Shown piece by piece: positions 7,878-16,322 of a stretch of 49,498 nucleotides of DNA (the first letter of the stretch is position 1; each line of letters starts with the position of its first letter). Position numbers and translations under genes: made by a program. This stretch comes from Rhodospirillales bacterium (GTDB taxonomy: Bacteria; Pseudomonadota; Alphaproteobacteria; Reyranellales; Reyranellaceae). The stretch spans positions 1 through 49,498 of the forward strand of contig JACPOB010000129.1 in the NCBI GenBank assembly GCA_016185145.1, read 5' to 3'. A model generated the notes under the pieces. That model did no database searches, was not told where the DNA came from, and was given only the letters and a program-made list of their open reading frames with translations.

Positions 7878-9467
7878 ATGGCCGGGGATGTCGATACTCT
7901 GACGCAGCGCTCGTCTCACGCCGCCACCTCACCCGTCATCGAGACGGCGTCCGGCCGCGTCAGGGGCATCACCTCGGACGGCGTGCATGTCTTCAAGGGC
8001 ATTCCCTACGGCGCCTCGACGGCCGGCGCCAACCGCTTCATGCCGCCACGCAAGCCCGAGCCGTGGGCCGGCGTGCGCGAAGCCGTGGCCTATGCCGGCC
8101 GCTCACCGCAGGCGCCGGCCGCGCAGCAGCGGCCGGAGCTCGCGACGGTATGGGGACCGGTCGATACGCTGCTGGTCGGCGAAGACTGCCTGACCTTGCA
8201 TGTCTGGACGCCCGGCCTCGACGACGCCAAGCGTCCGGTGATGGTCTGGCTGCACGGCGGCGCCTTTTCGTACGGCTCGGCCAACTCGCCGCGCTACGAC
8301 AGCATCCGGCTGGCGCAGCGCAACGACATCGTGGTCGTGGCCGTCAACCATCGCCTCAACATCTTCGGCCACCTCGACCTGTCGCAAGTCGGCGGCGAGC
8401 GCTTCGCGCAGTCCGGTAACGCCGGCGTGCTCGACCTGGTCGCGGCGCTGGAATGGGTGCGCGAGCACGTCCAGCGCTTCGGCGGCGATCCAGCCAACGT
8501 CACGATCTTCGGGCAGTCCGGCGGCGGCGGGAAGGTGAGCGCGCTCATGGCGATGCCGCGCGCCAAGGGCCTGTTCCACAAGGCCATCATCCAGAGCGGC
8601 GCCAGCGTGCGCTTCGCCGAGCGCGAGCGCACGACTCGGCTTGCCGACGCGGTGCTGAAGCATCTCGGCCTCGGGGCCGATCAGGTCGAGGCGCTGCAGG
8701 CCCTGCCGCTCGAGCGCCTGCAGGAAGCGGTCGTACCGGCGCAGGCGACGCTGCCGCGCCCCCGCCAGCCGCTGCTCGACCGCTACAATTTCGGGCCGGT
8801 GATCGACGGTAGCGTGCTGCCGGCGCAGCCCTTCGATCCCGGAGCGCCCGCGTTGTCGGACAACATCCCGCTGATGATCGGCGGCACCAAGGACGAATCG
8901 GCGATCTTTTTGGCACCCGATGACGAGGTATGGAACCGGGCTGTCACCGAGGCCGGGCTTTCCGAGCGCCTTGCCAAGGTCGCGGGATCTGCCACGTCCG
9001 ACCTGGTCGCCTGGTACAAGCGCCGCGATCCGGCGGCGAGCCCGAGCGATCGGCTGATCACCATGCTGAGCATGTCGAACTTCCATGTACGGTCGCTGCT
9101 GCTGGCGGAACGAAAGGCAGCGCGTGGCAAGGCGCCGGTCTGGATGTACAGCTTCGATTGGGAAACGCCGGCGTTCGGTGGCCGGCTGAAGTCGTCACAC
9201 TCCGTCGAGGTGCCGTTCGTCTTCGATACGCTGCATGTGATCGGCGAGGGACATCGCAGGCCCGGCGCCCAGACGCTGGCTGATCGCGTATCGAAGACGT
9301 GGGCCACGTTTGCGCGCAACGGTGATCCTGCCAACGATTTGCTGCCTGCCTGGCCGACCTACACGGCGGAGCGGCGTTCGACGATGGTTCTGGACGATGA
9401 GTGCCGTATCGTCGGCGACCCGGACGGCGAGGTCCGACCGGCCTGGAGCAAGGTCGCGGCCGGCTGA
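7878..9467 (+). CDS. Type-B carboxylesterase/lipase
   Basis: 529 aa from ATG 7878, preceded by GGAGGGA. The alpha/beta-hydrolase triad of the cholinesterase/carboxylesterase B family is visible: nucleophile Ser214 in FGQSGGGG (the family usually has GESAGG), acid Glu340 in GTKDESAIF, and His441 in SSHSVEVPFVFD. WLHGGAFSYGSAN near residue 120 is the oxyanion-hole loop. No signal peptide is evident; the N-terminus is polar before VIETASGRVRG, which begins the fold. It probably hydrolyses carboxylic esters or carbamates in the cytoplasm. The Q for E and G for A changes around the nucleophile are within family variation. It lies downstream of repeat A1 in tandem with the propeller gene. Confidence 0.92.
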   Translation: MAGDVDTLTQRSSHAATSPVIETASGRVRGITSDGVHVFKGIPYGASTAGANRFMPPRKPEPWAGVREAVAYAGRSPQAPAAQQRPELATVWGPVDTLLVGEDCLTLHVWTPGLDDAKRPVMVWLHGGAFSYGSANSPRYDSIRLAQRNDIVVVAVNHRLNIFGHLDLSQVGGERFAQSGNAGVLDLVAALEWVREHVQRFGGDPANVTIFGQSGGGGKVSALMAMPRAKGLFHKAIIQSGASVRFAERERTTRLADAVLKHLGLGADQVEALQALPLERLQEAVVPAQATLPRPRQPLLDRYNFGPVIDGSVLPAQPFDPGAPALSDNIPLMIGGTKDESAIFLAPDDEVWNRAVTEAGLSERLAKVAGSATSDLVAWYKRRDPAASPSDRLITMLSMSNFHVRSLLLAERKAARGKAPVWMYSFDWETPAFGGRLKSSHSVEVPFVFDTLHVIGEGHRRPGAQTLADRVSKTWATFARNGDPANDLLPAWPTYTAERRSTMVLDDECRIVGDPDGEVRPAWSKVAAG

Positions 9468-9745
9468 TACAAGGATCACGACGGAGTGTCGGAGTGAAAG
9501 CACTGCTGGCACTCGAGGCCAACGACACAACGGATGGCGTGGCCGCCGGTCCGACCCGCCATAAGTGGCCCTCTACGGTACGCAAAAAGTCGCGAAAACG
9601 AAATTGGCGATATTGACCATAGTTCTTGACTATGAGGAACTTAAGTTATAATATCGGATCCTGTTGCGTTGCTTACTCGCGTTCCCGCTCTATGCATCGT
9701 TTATCCGACTATGAGCCAGACCGTTCCAGCCCTGGAGCCGGTCAT
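9468..9745. other. Intergenic stretch without a confident gene
   Basis: This is clearly more AT-rich than its surroundings from about 9560 to 9660. A 40-codon frame from GTG 9494 to 9616, with GGAG-like bases upstream and a Lys/Arg-rich end, is possible but unsupported. A sigma-70-like promoter candidate lies at 9626-9652, followed by a 12-bp hairpin at 9746-9773; these are described separately. Confidence 0.5.
9618..9652 (+). promoter_or_regulatory. Orphan sigma-70-like promoter with an inverted repeat over the -35
   Basis: TTGACT (9626-9631) and a perfect TATAAT (9647-9652) are separated by 15 bases, shorter than the ideal 17. CATAGT (9618-9623) and ACTATG (9629-9634) form a 6-bp inverted repeat overlapping the -35, as an operator might. 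It points rightward, where no plus-strand gene begins before 10932; the facing gene ends at 9761. Confidence 0.35.
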
Positions 9746-9773
9746 CCCGTCCGGCTGCGTTCAGCCGGACGGG
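9746..9773. terminator. 12-bp perfect hairpin at the 3' end of the Bug gene
   Basis: CCCGTCCGGCTG (9746-9757) pairs perfectly with CAGCCGGACGGG (9762-9773) across a 4-base loop. The stop codon of the minus-strand Bug gene (9761-9763) lies in and beside the loop, so its last codons form one arm. There is no clear U-run on either strand. It may work as a bidirectional terminator or a transcript-stabilising stem. Confidence 0.55.
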
Positions 9774-10771
9774 GGCGATGATCTTCCATAAGGGGTGCAG
9801 TCCAGCGGAGGGCCTGCAACCTTGGCCCACTTCTCGGTCTCGCTGGCGAGGAAGCGGCCGAACTCCGCGGGCGTCATCGGCATCGGCACGCCGCCGAGAT
9901 CGAGGATGCGCGCCTTGATCTTGGGATCGGCGAGGGCGGCGGTGACGCCTTTGTTCAGCTTGTCGATGACGTCGCGCGGCGTGCCGGCGGGCGCGCCGAG
10001 CCCCGCGAAGGCGCTGGTCTCGAAGCCGACTAAAAATTCGCCTAGCGTCGGGACGCCCGGCAGCAGCTCCAGCGGCGCCGGCGTCGACACCGCGAGAGCG
10101 CGCAGCCGGCCGGCCCGGATGTGCTCGATCGACGAGGGCAGGTTGTCGAACATCACCTGCACCTGGCCGCTCATCAGGTCGGCCAGTGCGAGCGGCGCGC
10201 CGCGATAGGGCACGTGCTGCATGGTGACGCCGGCCATCATCCTGAACCATTCGCCGGTGACGTGCGCCACCGAGCCGGTGCCGGCCGAGCCGAAGTTGAT
10301 CTTTCCCGGATTGGCCTTGGCGTAGGCGATGAACTCGGGAACGGTCGTGGCCGGGAAGGTCGGGTCGATCACCATGACCTGGAAGACGCGATAGAGGCCG
10401 GCGACCGGCGCGAAGTCGCGCAGCAGGTCGAAGCCGAGCTTGTCGTAGAGGGTCGAGTTGATCGGGTTGTTGGCGCCGATCACCAGCAGCGTGTAGCCGT
10501 CCGCCGTCGCGCGCGCGACCTGCTCGGCGGCGATGTTGCCGCCGGCGCCTGGCTTGTTCTCGACGATGACCTGCTGGGAGAACTGCTCGGCCAGCGACTG
10601 CCCGATCAGGCGCGCCAGAATGTCGATCGCCTGGCCGGCGGCAAAGCCCACCGTCAGGCGCACCGGCTGTGCCGGGTATGTCTGTGCCTGGGCTTTCGAG
10701 ACGATGGAGGCGGCGGGCAGCGCGAAGGCGCTGGCGGCCAGTTGTTGGAACTGCCTGCGGCGAAGGCTCAC
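9761..10771 (-). CDS. Bug-family (TctC-like) extracytoplasmic solute-binding protein 1
   Basis: 336 aa. The N-terminus SLRRRQFQQLAASAFALP..AQA is a signal peptide with a twin-arginine-like RRRQF, cleaved near AQA|QTYP (about residue 29). The mature protein shows the Bug hallmarks: YPAQPVRLTVGFAAGQAIDILAR, VIVENKPGAGGNIAAEQVARATADGYTLL, NFGSAGTGS, HVPYRGAPLALADLMSGQVQVMFD and the C-terminal PMTPAEFGRFLASETEKWAKV. These are periplasmic Venus-flytrap receptors for carboxylates and similar acids, normally serving TctAB membrane proteins. No TctA or TctB gene is in the window. It looks monocistronic, and the hairpin at 9746-9773 overlaps its stop. Confidence 0.93.
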   Translation of the reverse strand: MSLRRRQFQQLAASAFALPAASIVSKAQAQTYPAQPVRLTVGFAAGQAIDILARLIGQSLAEQFSQQVIVENKPGAGGNIAAEQVARATADGYTLLVIGANNPINSTLYDKLGFDLLRDFAPVAGLYRVFQVMVIDPTFPATTVPEFIAYAKANPGKINFGSAGTGSVAHVTGEWFRMMAGVTMQHVPYRGAPLALADLMSGQVQVMFDNLPSSIEHIRAGRLRALAVSTPAPLELLPGVPTLGEFLVGFETSAFAGLGAPAGTPRDVIDKLNKGVTAALADPKIKARILDLGGVPMPMTPAEFGRFLASETEKWAKVAGPPLDCTPYGRSSPPSG

Positions 10772-10931
10772 CGGGTTCCTCCCATTCCCGGCTTATCCTG
10801 CCGGCGGCTCCAACTCTACTTTGCCGCCGGACGCCTTGTCACTTTGGCGGGCCGCAGCGTGGCAAGAGTCACAGAGCGCCGCCGGCGGGCCTGCTACCAG
10901 ACGGCCCAGGATCGGGCCGGGGGCTTGGCCA

Positions 10932-11360
10932 ATGCTGAACAATCTGTTCAATGCGATCGCTCTGGTCGCTCTCATAGGCGCGGCTTTCCTGGCGCCGGCG
11001 CCGCCCGCTGCGTCGCCCAGGACGACGGCCGCGGCCGGCTCGGTCGCCCATGCATCCGTGCCCGTCAGCACCGCTTCGACCGAGCTTCGGGCGCAGCAAC
11101 AGCCGGTTCCCGTCATACGAAGCGCCCCAACGCGACCGATTGCGGTCCCGCTCGACGACCTTTCCCGATCCGAGGCGAAGGCACCGTCCCAGAGCGGTCT
11201 GGACAGGGAAGCGGCCAAGGTGGCGATCGAAGCGGACGGCTACAAACGTGTGCGTATTGTCGACAAGGCCGCGAACGGCACCTGGCGGGCCAAGGCCTTT
11301 CGAGGCTCGATCGAAGTCGTCGTCGTCGTGGACGAAGCGGGGCGGGTGCTGACCGAGTGA
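10932..11360 (+). CDS. Small exported protein with 'GY-V...DG-W-A' C-terminal domain (copy 1)
   Basis: 142 aa from ATG 10932. A hydrophobic N-terminus (residues 5-22) serves as signal peptide or anchor. A Pro/Ala/Ser/Gln-rich linker follows (about 23-90). The C-terminal 50 residues are compact: AIEADGYKRVRIVDKA..GTWRAKAFRG..VVVVVDEAGRVLTE. The same pattern ends the proteins at 23543-24073 and 28190-28480, so they are a local paralogous family. The layout (helix, GY, strand, 'DGxW', strand, 'DxxGxV') resembles PepSY-type inhibitory or binding domains; that link is inference. It stands alone on the plus strand, followed by a tiny gene at 11478 with a similar N-terminus. Confidence 0.7.
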   Translation: MLNNLFNAIALVALIGAAFLAPAPPAASPRTTAAAGSVAHASVPVSTASTELRAQQQPVPVIRSAPTRPIAVPLDDLSRSEAKAPSQSGLDREAAKVAIEADGYKRVRIVDKAANGTWRAKAFRGSIEVVVVVDEAGRVLTE

Positions 11361-11477
11361 CTGCTCGCGTTCGCCCTGCCCATCACTTTCTCGCGGCGAA
11401 GTGTGGCGAACGCCACATCGCTCCAGACGTGCAGCTGCTAGGGATCGTTCAATACGGGCCAACCATCGGAGTGGCTC

Positions 11478-11639
11478 ATGATGAACACTCTCCTGAATGT
11501 GATCGTCGCCGCCGCACTGATCTTGACGCTCGCCTTCGCCTCGGAGCTCGGGCCGGGATCACGGACCGACAAAGCAAGACCGGTAGCGTCTGTTCCCGCC
11601 GAACCGGCTCCGACCTCGATCGCGGTGTCGGACGATTGA
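11478..11639 (+). CDS. Tiny single-pass or exported peptide (53 aa)
   Basis: ATG 11478 (a second ATG follows) has GGAG seven bases upstream. The peptide begins MMNTLLNVIVAAALILTLAFAS, a hydrophobic segment like that of the protein encoded at 10932 (MLNNLFNAIALVALIG), and ends in a short Pro/Ala/Ser tail of about 30 residues. It looks like a shortened tandem duplicate of that gene without the C-terminal domain. The stop at 11639 is about 50 bases before inverted repeat C1. Function unknown; coding status rests on the Shine-Dalgarno site and the similarity. Confidence 0.5.
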   Translation: MMNTLLNVIVAAALILTLAFASELGPGSRTDKARPVASVPAEPAPTSIAVSDD

Positions 11640-11690
11640 CCTATGTCAGGCCGGCCACCGGCACGCAGGCTATCGCATGTGACCAATTTC

Positions 11691-11836
11691 CGTCATCCCG
11701 AGCGGAGCCGCCCGAAGGGCGGCGAAGTCGAGGGACCTGCTCTTGTCGACGCTTCGACAAAAACAGGTCCCTCCACTGCGCCTCGCGTAGCCTGTCCCGA
11801 GCGAAGTCGAGGGGCTCGGCTCCGGTCGGGATGACG
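11691..11836. repeat. Long imperfect inverted repeat C1 (family C)
   Basis: It begins CGTCATCCCGAGCGGAGCC and ends with the inverse GGCTCCGGTCGGGATGACG. It contains the internal hairpin CCGCCCGAAGGGCGG and a central pair of GGGACCTG... / ...CAGGTCCC arms around GTCGACGCTTCGAC. C2 at 39722-39848 shares both outer arms, the GAGGGACC core and the TCGAC-type centre. It lies between the convergent genes ending at 11639 and 11848, its right end 11 bases from the latter stop. Confidence 0.85.
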
Positions 11837-11847
11837 GGACTTTGGAG

Positions 11848-13146
11848 TCACATGCGATAGCCCTGCACCGGTACGGAGGGTCGGCGGTCGGAATGCGAAG
11901 CGACCAGCCGCTTGGCATCTGCGTCGCGGCCGGCCTTGAGGTAGGCCGCAAGTAACGTGTTCTCGATCAGATCGCGTTGCGCGCGGCTGCCGCCGATGCG
12001 CACGGTCCCGGCGAGAGCCGGTTCGAGGATTGCAATGGCCTTGGCCCAGTCGCCGTCGCCGTAGGCTGAAAGACCGCTGGCCAGCCGAGGCACCACGTCG
12101 CCCGCGGGCGAGCGGCCTGAGGCGGCGCGCTGCTCGAGCTCGGCGACGTAGCTCGCAATGCCGTCGCGATCGCCGGCGGCGACGGCGGCCAGCGCTCGAT
12201 GCACGTCGACGAAGGCGATGCCGGGCTTGGGGAAGGATTTCTGGCCGTAGGCGTGGACCTCGTTCCACAGCGTGGGCTTGCGGCCGTGGCCGGCGAGCTC
12301 GGCGCGCCACAGGAAGGCCGGCGCGTCGGTGGCGACGTTCAGCGCCGGGCCCCAGGCGCCGCCAGGATGGACCTGCGCGTGGTAGACCTTCCAGGCGCGG
12401 TCGGCGTCGCCCAGCATGAGGGCGAACATCGCGACGTGCCAGGAGATGTGGCAGTGCATCAGCCCTTCGCGCTCATAGGTCGGCAGCCAGGAATCGAGAT
12501 AGTCGAGCGCCTTGCGGTCCTCGCCCTGCTCGTACAGGACGTGCGCCTTGATATGGGCGCCGTGGGCGTTCTTGGGATTCGCGGCCATGCTGCGCTCGAT
12601 CAGTTCGAGCGCCTCGTCGAGTCGGCCTTGCTCCTCGAGCGCGAAGGCGTAGACGCCCTGGAACCACCAGTCGTCGGCAAGATGCGCCTTCAGTGCCTCG
12701 AGGAACTCGACCTGTTCGGGCTCGCGGCCCTGGCGGCCGCTGAAGCCGATCAGGCCGAACACGCCGGTGGCGGGGGAGGCGACCATGGCATCGCGCGGAT
12801 GCTGGGCGAGATGGGCGCGCGTGGCGGCCAGCGACTCGACCGGTTTGCCTTCGATGGCGAGGCAGAGCGCATCGATGTGGCCTTGTTCGCGCGTCGTCGT
12901 CGTCGGGGCGAGCTCGCGGGCGCGGGCAGCCGACTGGCGGGCACCGGGGACGTCCGCCATGAGGAAACGAGCGCGCGCCAGGGCTGCATGGGCCAAGGCA
13001 AAATCCGGATCGGCCTCGACAGCGCGCCCGAGATGCGCCTGGTCGCCATGCGCCGCCGACAGCAGGCAATCGACACCGGCAACGTAGGAGTCGCGCGCGG
13101 ATGTGGACGAGGTGCTGAGCGGCAGGCCGTATCGATCGAGAACCAT
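11848..13146 (-). CDS. TTC38-like tetratricopeptide-repeat protein
   Basis: 432 aa, entirely helical with degenerate TPR units: HLGRAVEADPDFALAHAALARARFLMADVPGAR (about 38-70), DDWWFQGVYAFALEEQGRLDEALELIERSMAANPKNAHGAHIKAHVLYEQGEDRKALDYLDSWL (roughly 160-225), and HCHISWHVAMFALMLGDADRAWKVY. The length, the WWFQGVYAFALEEQG stretch and the HWH-like core match the widespread bacterial and eukaryotic TTC38 family, whose biochemical role is not established. There is no signal peptide, so it is cytoplasmic and probably a protein-interaction scaffold. It diverges from the SDR gene at 13212 across 65 bp. Confidence 0.85.
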   Translation of the reverse strand: MVLDRYGLPLSTSSTSARDSYVAGVDCLLSAAHGDQAHLGRAVEADPDFALAHAALARARFLMADVPGARQSAARARELAPTTTTREQGHIDALCLAIEGKPVESLAATRAHLAQHPRDAMVASPATGVFGLIGFSGRQGREPEQVEFLEALKAHLADDWWFQGVYAFALEEQGRLDEALELIERSMAANPKNAHGAHIKAHVLYEQGEDRKALDYLDSWLPTYEREGLMHCHISWHVAMFALMLGDADRAWKVYHAQVHPGGAWGPALNVATDAPAFLWRAELAGHGRKPTLWNEVHAYGQKSFPKPGIAFVDVHRALAAVAAGDRDGIASYVAELEQRAASGRSPAGDVVPRLASGLSAYGDGDWAKAIAILEPALAGTVRIGGSRAQRDLIENTLLAAYLKAGRDADAKRLVASHSDRRPSVPVQGYRM

Positions 13147-13211
13147 GAAGGCAGTTTCCCCTGACTGGAGGCCGATGTTATTGCTCTGATCTTCTTGGCG
13201 CAGGAGGTCTC

Positions 13212-13979
13212 GTGTCCAGTGAATTGAAAGGAAAGGTCGCGCTCGTCACGGGCGCCAGCCGCGGCTTGGGTGAGGGGGTGGCGCGTGCCCTTGGCGACGC
13301 CGGCGCGGCGGTCATGCTGGTGGCGCGCGATGGCGCGCTGTCTGCGGCCGTGGCGCGCGACATTGCGGCCAAGGGCGGCCGCGCCGAGGCGACTGCATGC
13401 GATGTGTCGGACTATGGTGCGGTCGAGAGGCTCGTCGCCGAGACCAAGGCGCGGCTGGGCGGGCTCGACATATTGGTCAACAACGCCGGTGTGATCGAAC
13501 CGATCTCCGAGATCGCGACCTCCGATCCCAGGGCTTGGGCGAACAACATCACGATCAACCTCATAGGTGCCTACAACGCCGTGCGCGCGGTGCTGCCGGG
13601 TATGCTGGCCAAGGGGGGCGGTACGATCGTCAACGTGTCGTCGGGTGCGGCCTACCGGCCTTTGGAAGGCTGGAGCGCCTACTGCTCGGGCAAGGCGGGG
13701 CTCGCCATGCTGACCCGGGCGATCGAGCTCGAGACGAAGGGCAAGGGCATCCGTGTCTTCGGCTTCTCGCCGGGCACCATCGACACCGAGATGCAGGTCA
13801 AGATCCGTGCCTCGGGCATGAACGTGATCAGCCAGATCCCACGCGCCGACCTGTCGCCGGTCGAACACGCCGTGCGCGGGCTGATCCATCTCTGCACCGA
13901 GGCCAGTGACGACCTGATCGGCCAGGACGCCTCAATGCGCGACGACGCCTTCCGCGGCCGTATCGGGTTGGCGTCATAG
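13212..13979 (+). CDS. Short-chain dehydrogenase/reductase (SDR)
   Basis: 255 aa, the classical SDR length. It starts at GTG 13212, supported by AGGAGG six bases upstream. The cofactor motif TGASRGLG is at 13-20, NNAG at 90-93, and the catalytic Ser144, Tyr157 and Lys161 have the Y-x3-K spacing. The residue after the second strand (LVARD, 36-40) contains Arg, which tends to favour NADP(H). It oxidises or reduces an alcohol/carbonyl in the cytoplasm; the substrate is unknown. A dienelactone-hydrolase gene starts 41 bases downstream, and the SDR may begin a plus-strand run continuing through the ClC and MHS transporters. Confidence 0.93.
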   Translation: MSSELKGKVALVTGASRGLGEGVARALGDAGAAVMLVARDGALSAAVARDIAAKGGRAEATACDVSDYGAVERLVAETKARLGGLDILVNNAGVIEPISEIATSDPRAWANNITINLIGAYNAVRAVLPGMLAKGGGTIVNVSSGAAYRPLEGWSAYCSGKAGLAMLTRAIELETKGKGIRVFGFSPGTIDTEMQVKIRASGMNVISQIPRADLSPVEHAVRGLIHLCTEASDDLIGQDASMRDDAFRGRIGLAS

Positions 13980-14020
13980 GCCTTGCAAGGTAGTTTGTGG
14001 CCGGGATGAAGGAGGGGGCG

Positions 14021-14902
14021 ATGCCTGATGTGACACAGGATTGGATCGACCAGCGCGTATTCGATCTCTACGACGAATACTGCCACGGCCGCCTCGACCG
14101 GCGCGCCTTCCTGTCGCGTGCCTCGGCGGTCACTGTCGGTGGCCTGGCGATGGCGCAGGCGCTGCTGCCTCAATATGCGCGGGCGCAGACCATCTCCTTC
14201 ACCGACTCGCGCATCAAGGCGCGCTACGTCACCTATCCGTCGCCGGGCGGCAGCTCAGGCCAGATGCGCGGCTACCTGGTGCAGCCGAGCGGCAACGGGC
14301 CGTTTCCCACGGTCCTGGTGATCCACGAGAATCGCGGCCTCAACCCCTATATCGAGGACGTGGCGCGCCGGGTCGCCGTCGAAGGCTTCCTGGCGCTGGC
14401 GCCGGACGGGCTGTTCCCGGTCGGCGGCTATCCCGGCAACGACGACGACGGCCGCACGCTGCAAGCCAAGCTCGACCAGGCCAAGCTGCGCACCGACATG
14501 GTGAACAGCGCGCGCTACCTGAAGGCGCACGAGCTTTCCAACGGCAAGCTCGGCGCGACCGGCTTCTGCTGGGGCGGCGGGACCACGAACTTCCTGGCGG
14601 CGACCCTGGGCGCCGACCTGCAGGCGGCGGTGCCGTACTACGGCGCGGCCGCGGACACCGCCTCGGTGCCCTCGATCAAGTCGCCGCTCCTGGTCCAGTA
14701 CGCCGAGAACGACGAGCGCATCAACGCCATGTGGCCGGCCTACGAGGCGGCGCTGAAGGCGGCGAAGGTGCCCTACGAGATGTACATCTATCCGGGCACG
14801 CAGCACGGTTTCCACAACAACTCGACGCCGCGCTACCAGGAGGCGGCGGCCAAGCTGTCGTGGGAGCGCACCATCGCCTTCTTCAAGAAGAACGTCGCTT
14901 GA
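14021..14902 (+). CDS. Exported dienelactone-hydrolase-family protein (YghX-like)
   Basis: 293 aa from ATG 14021, chosen over an upstream in-frame start because GGAGGGGGCG sits directly before it. A cytoplasmic-looking stretch (1-28) is followed by RLDRRAFLSRASAVTVGGLAMAQ, a Tat-type signal (RRAFL), cleaved near ARAQ (about residue 49). The alpha/beta-hydrolase triad of the family is present: Cys183 in GFCWGGG, Asp231 in ENDERIN and His262 in QHGFHNN. VIHENRGLNPYIEDVARR (about 100-117) is the typical oxyanion region. It should hydrolyse a lactone or ester in the periplasm. It is 19 bases upstream of the ClC gene. Confidence 0.9.
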   Translation: MPDVTQDWIDQRVFDLYDEYCHGRLDRRAFLSRASAVTVGGLAMAQALLPQYARAQTISFTDSRIKARYVTYPSPGGSSGQMRGYLVQPSGNGPFPTVLVIHENRGLNPYIEDVARRVAVEGFLALAPDGLFPVGGYPGNDDDGRTLQAKLDQAKLRTDMVNSARYLKAHELSNGKLGATGFCWGGGTTNFLAATLGADLQAAVPYYGAAADTASVPSIKSPLLVQYAENDERINAMWPAYEAALKAAKVPYEMYIYPGTQHGFHNNSTPRYQEAAAKLSWERTIAFFKKNVA

Positions 14903-14921
14903 CGCCGGGTGGGGCGCCGAC

Positions 14922-16307
14922 GTGAGTGCCGACGGCGGCCATCGCCGGATCACCAATCGTCTGTTCTACTGGATCGCCGGCGGCTGCGGCTTCGCCACGG
15001 GCGTCGTCGGCGCCGGCTTTCATCTTACCGTCGATCGGCTGCTGCAATGGCCCCACTGGCTGGCGGACCGCCTGGGAACGGGCCCGCTCACCATCGCTGT
15101 CGGCGCCGGTGTTGCCGCACTTGCCGTCACGCTCGCCTACCTGCTGACGCGCTACCTCGCGCCCGAGACCGCGGGCAGCGGCGTGCCCGAGGTCGAGGGC
15201 GCGCTCGAGGGCGTGCGCGAGGTGCGCTGGCGGCGCGTGCTGCCGGTGAAGTTCGTGGGTGGCGTGCTCAGCCTCTCCGCCGGGGTCGTCGGCGGCCGCG
15301 AGGGGCCGACCATCCATATCGGCGCGTCGATCGGCGCGGCGCTGGCCGAATGGCTGCGGCTCGACAAGATGGATTTTCATGCGCTGCTGGCGGCCGGCGC
15401 GGCGGCGGGACTCGCATCCGCCTTCAACGCGCCGCTCGCCGCCGTGCTGTTCGTGATCGAGGAGACGCGCCGGCAGTTCCGCTACACTTTCAGATCCTAC
15501 GTCGCCGTGATCGTGGCCTCCGCCGCCAGCGCCTTCGGCATGGAGCTGGTCGGCGGCACCGCCCCGCAGTTCAGGATCGAGACGGACGCCCTGCCGCTGG
15601 TGATGCTGCCGACCTTCATGCTGCTGGGCGCCGCCCTCGGCGTGCTGGGGATCGTCTTCAACAAGACGCTGGTGTTGGCGCTCGACTGGCGCGCCAAGGC
15701 GTTCGGGCGCGTGCCGGTCCTCTATGCCGTCATCGTCGGCGCGGCGATCGGCGCGCTCGTCTTCGTCGTGCCCATGGCGGTCGGCGGCGGGGAGCGGCTG
15801 ATCCCCGAAATGCCGGTGGCCGATCTGCCGCTCAAGATGCTGGTGCTGATCGCCGTCGTGCGCTTCGTCGGCACCATGGCGAGCTATCCGGTCGGCGTCC
15901 CGGCCGGCATCTTCTCGCCCATGCTGACGCTCGCCACCACGGTCGGCCTGATCTTCGGCCTGCTGGTCGAGGAGGCGCTGGTCCGCGCGTCGTTTGCCGT
16001 GCCGCCGTTGACCGGTGCGGCCTTCGCTGTGGCGGCGATGGGCGGGCTGTTCTCGTCGACCATCCGAGCGCCCCTGGTCGGCGTCGTGCTGGTGGTCGAG
16101 CTGACCGGCGCCTACGAATTGATCCTGCCGCTGATGGTGACTTGCGTGACGGCGCATGTCGTCGCCCAGGTCCTGGGCGGCCGGCCGATCTACGAGGTGC
16201 TGTTCGAGCGCTCGGAGCGGCTCGCCGGCCGCACGCCGCCGGTGCGTTCCGTCGCGGCGTCTTCACCGGTCGGCATCGACGTGCCGCCGCATCCCGAGCA
16301 GCGCTGA
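14922..16307 (+). CDS. ClC-type chloride/proton antiporter
   Basis: 461 aa with about ten to twelve membrane-spanning stretches and no C-terminal CBS domains. The selectivity signatures are present: GSGVPE (85-90), GREGPT (125-130, gating Glu127) and GVPAGIFSP (about 325). LFVIEETRRQFRYTF (177-191) carries a glutamate at the position of the internal 'proton glutamate' of E. coli ClcA (LFIIEEMRPQF), so an H+/Cl- exchanger is more likely than a channel. The start is GTG 14922, 19 bases after the hydrolase stop; the MHS transporter begins 15 bases after its own stop. Its role is probably charge compensation, acid resistance or halide export. Confidence 0.92.
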   Translation: MSADGGHRRITNRLFYWIAGGCGFATGVVGAGFHLTVDRLLQWPHWLADRLGTGPLTIAVGAGVAALAVTLAYLLTRYLAPETAGSGVPEVEGALEGVREVRWRRVLPVKFVGGVLSLSAGVVGGREGPTIHIGASIGAALAEWLRLDKMDFHALLAAGAAAGLASAFNAPLAAVLFVIEETRRQFRYTFRSYVAVIVASAASAFGMELVGGTAPQFRIETDALPLVMLPTFMLLGAALGVLGIVFNKTLVLALDWRAKAFGRVPVLYAVIVGAAIGALVFVVPMAVGGGERLIPEMPVADLPLKMLVLIAVVRFVGTMASYPVGVPAGIFSPMLTLATTVGLIFGLLVEEALVRASFAVPPLTGAAFAVAAMGGLFSSTIRAPLVGVVLVVELTGAYELILPLMVTCVTAHVVAQVLGGRPIYEVLFERSERLAGRTPPVRSVAASSPVGIDVPPHPEQR

Positions 16308-16322
16308 ACCGAGGGACGACGC

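Noticed and set aside
5852..7879. Long open frames opposite or in other frames of real genes (also around 14909-17803, 17995-20559 and 24571-27564)
   Set aside because: They are rich in Arg, Gly, Ala and His runs, lack family motifs and overlap well-supported genes. They are by-products of high GC.
9690..10250. Alternative minus-strand frame across the Bug 1 3' end
   Set aside because: Arg-rich shadow frame inside a clear Bug gene, without a ribosome site.
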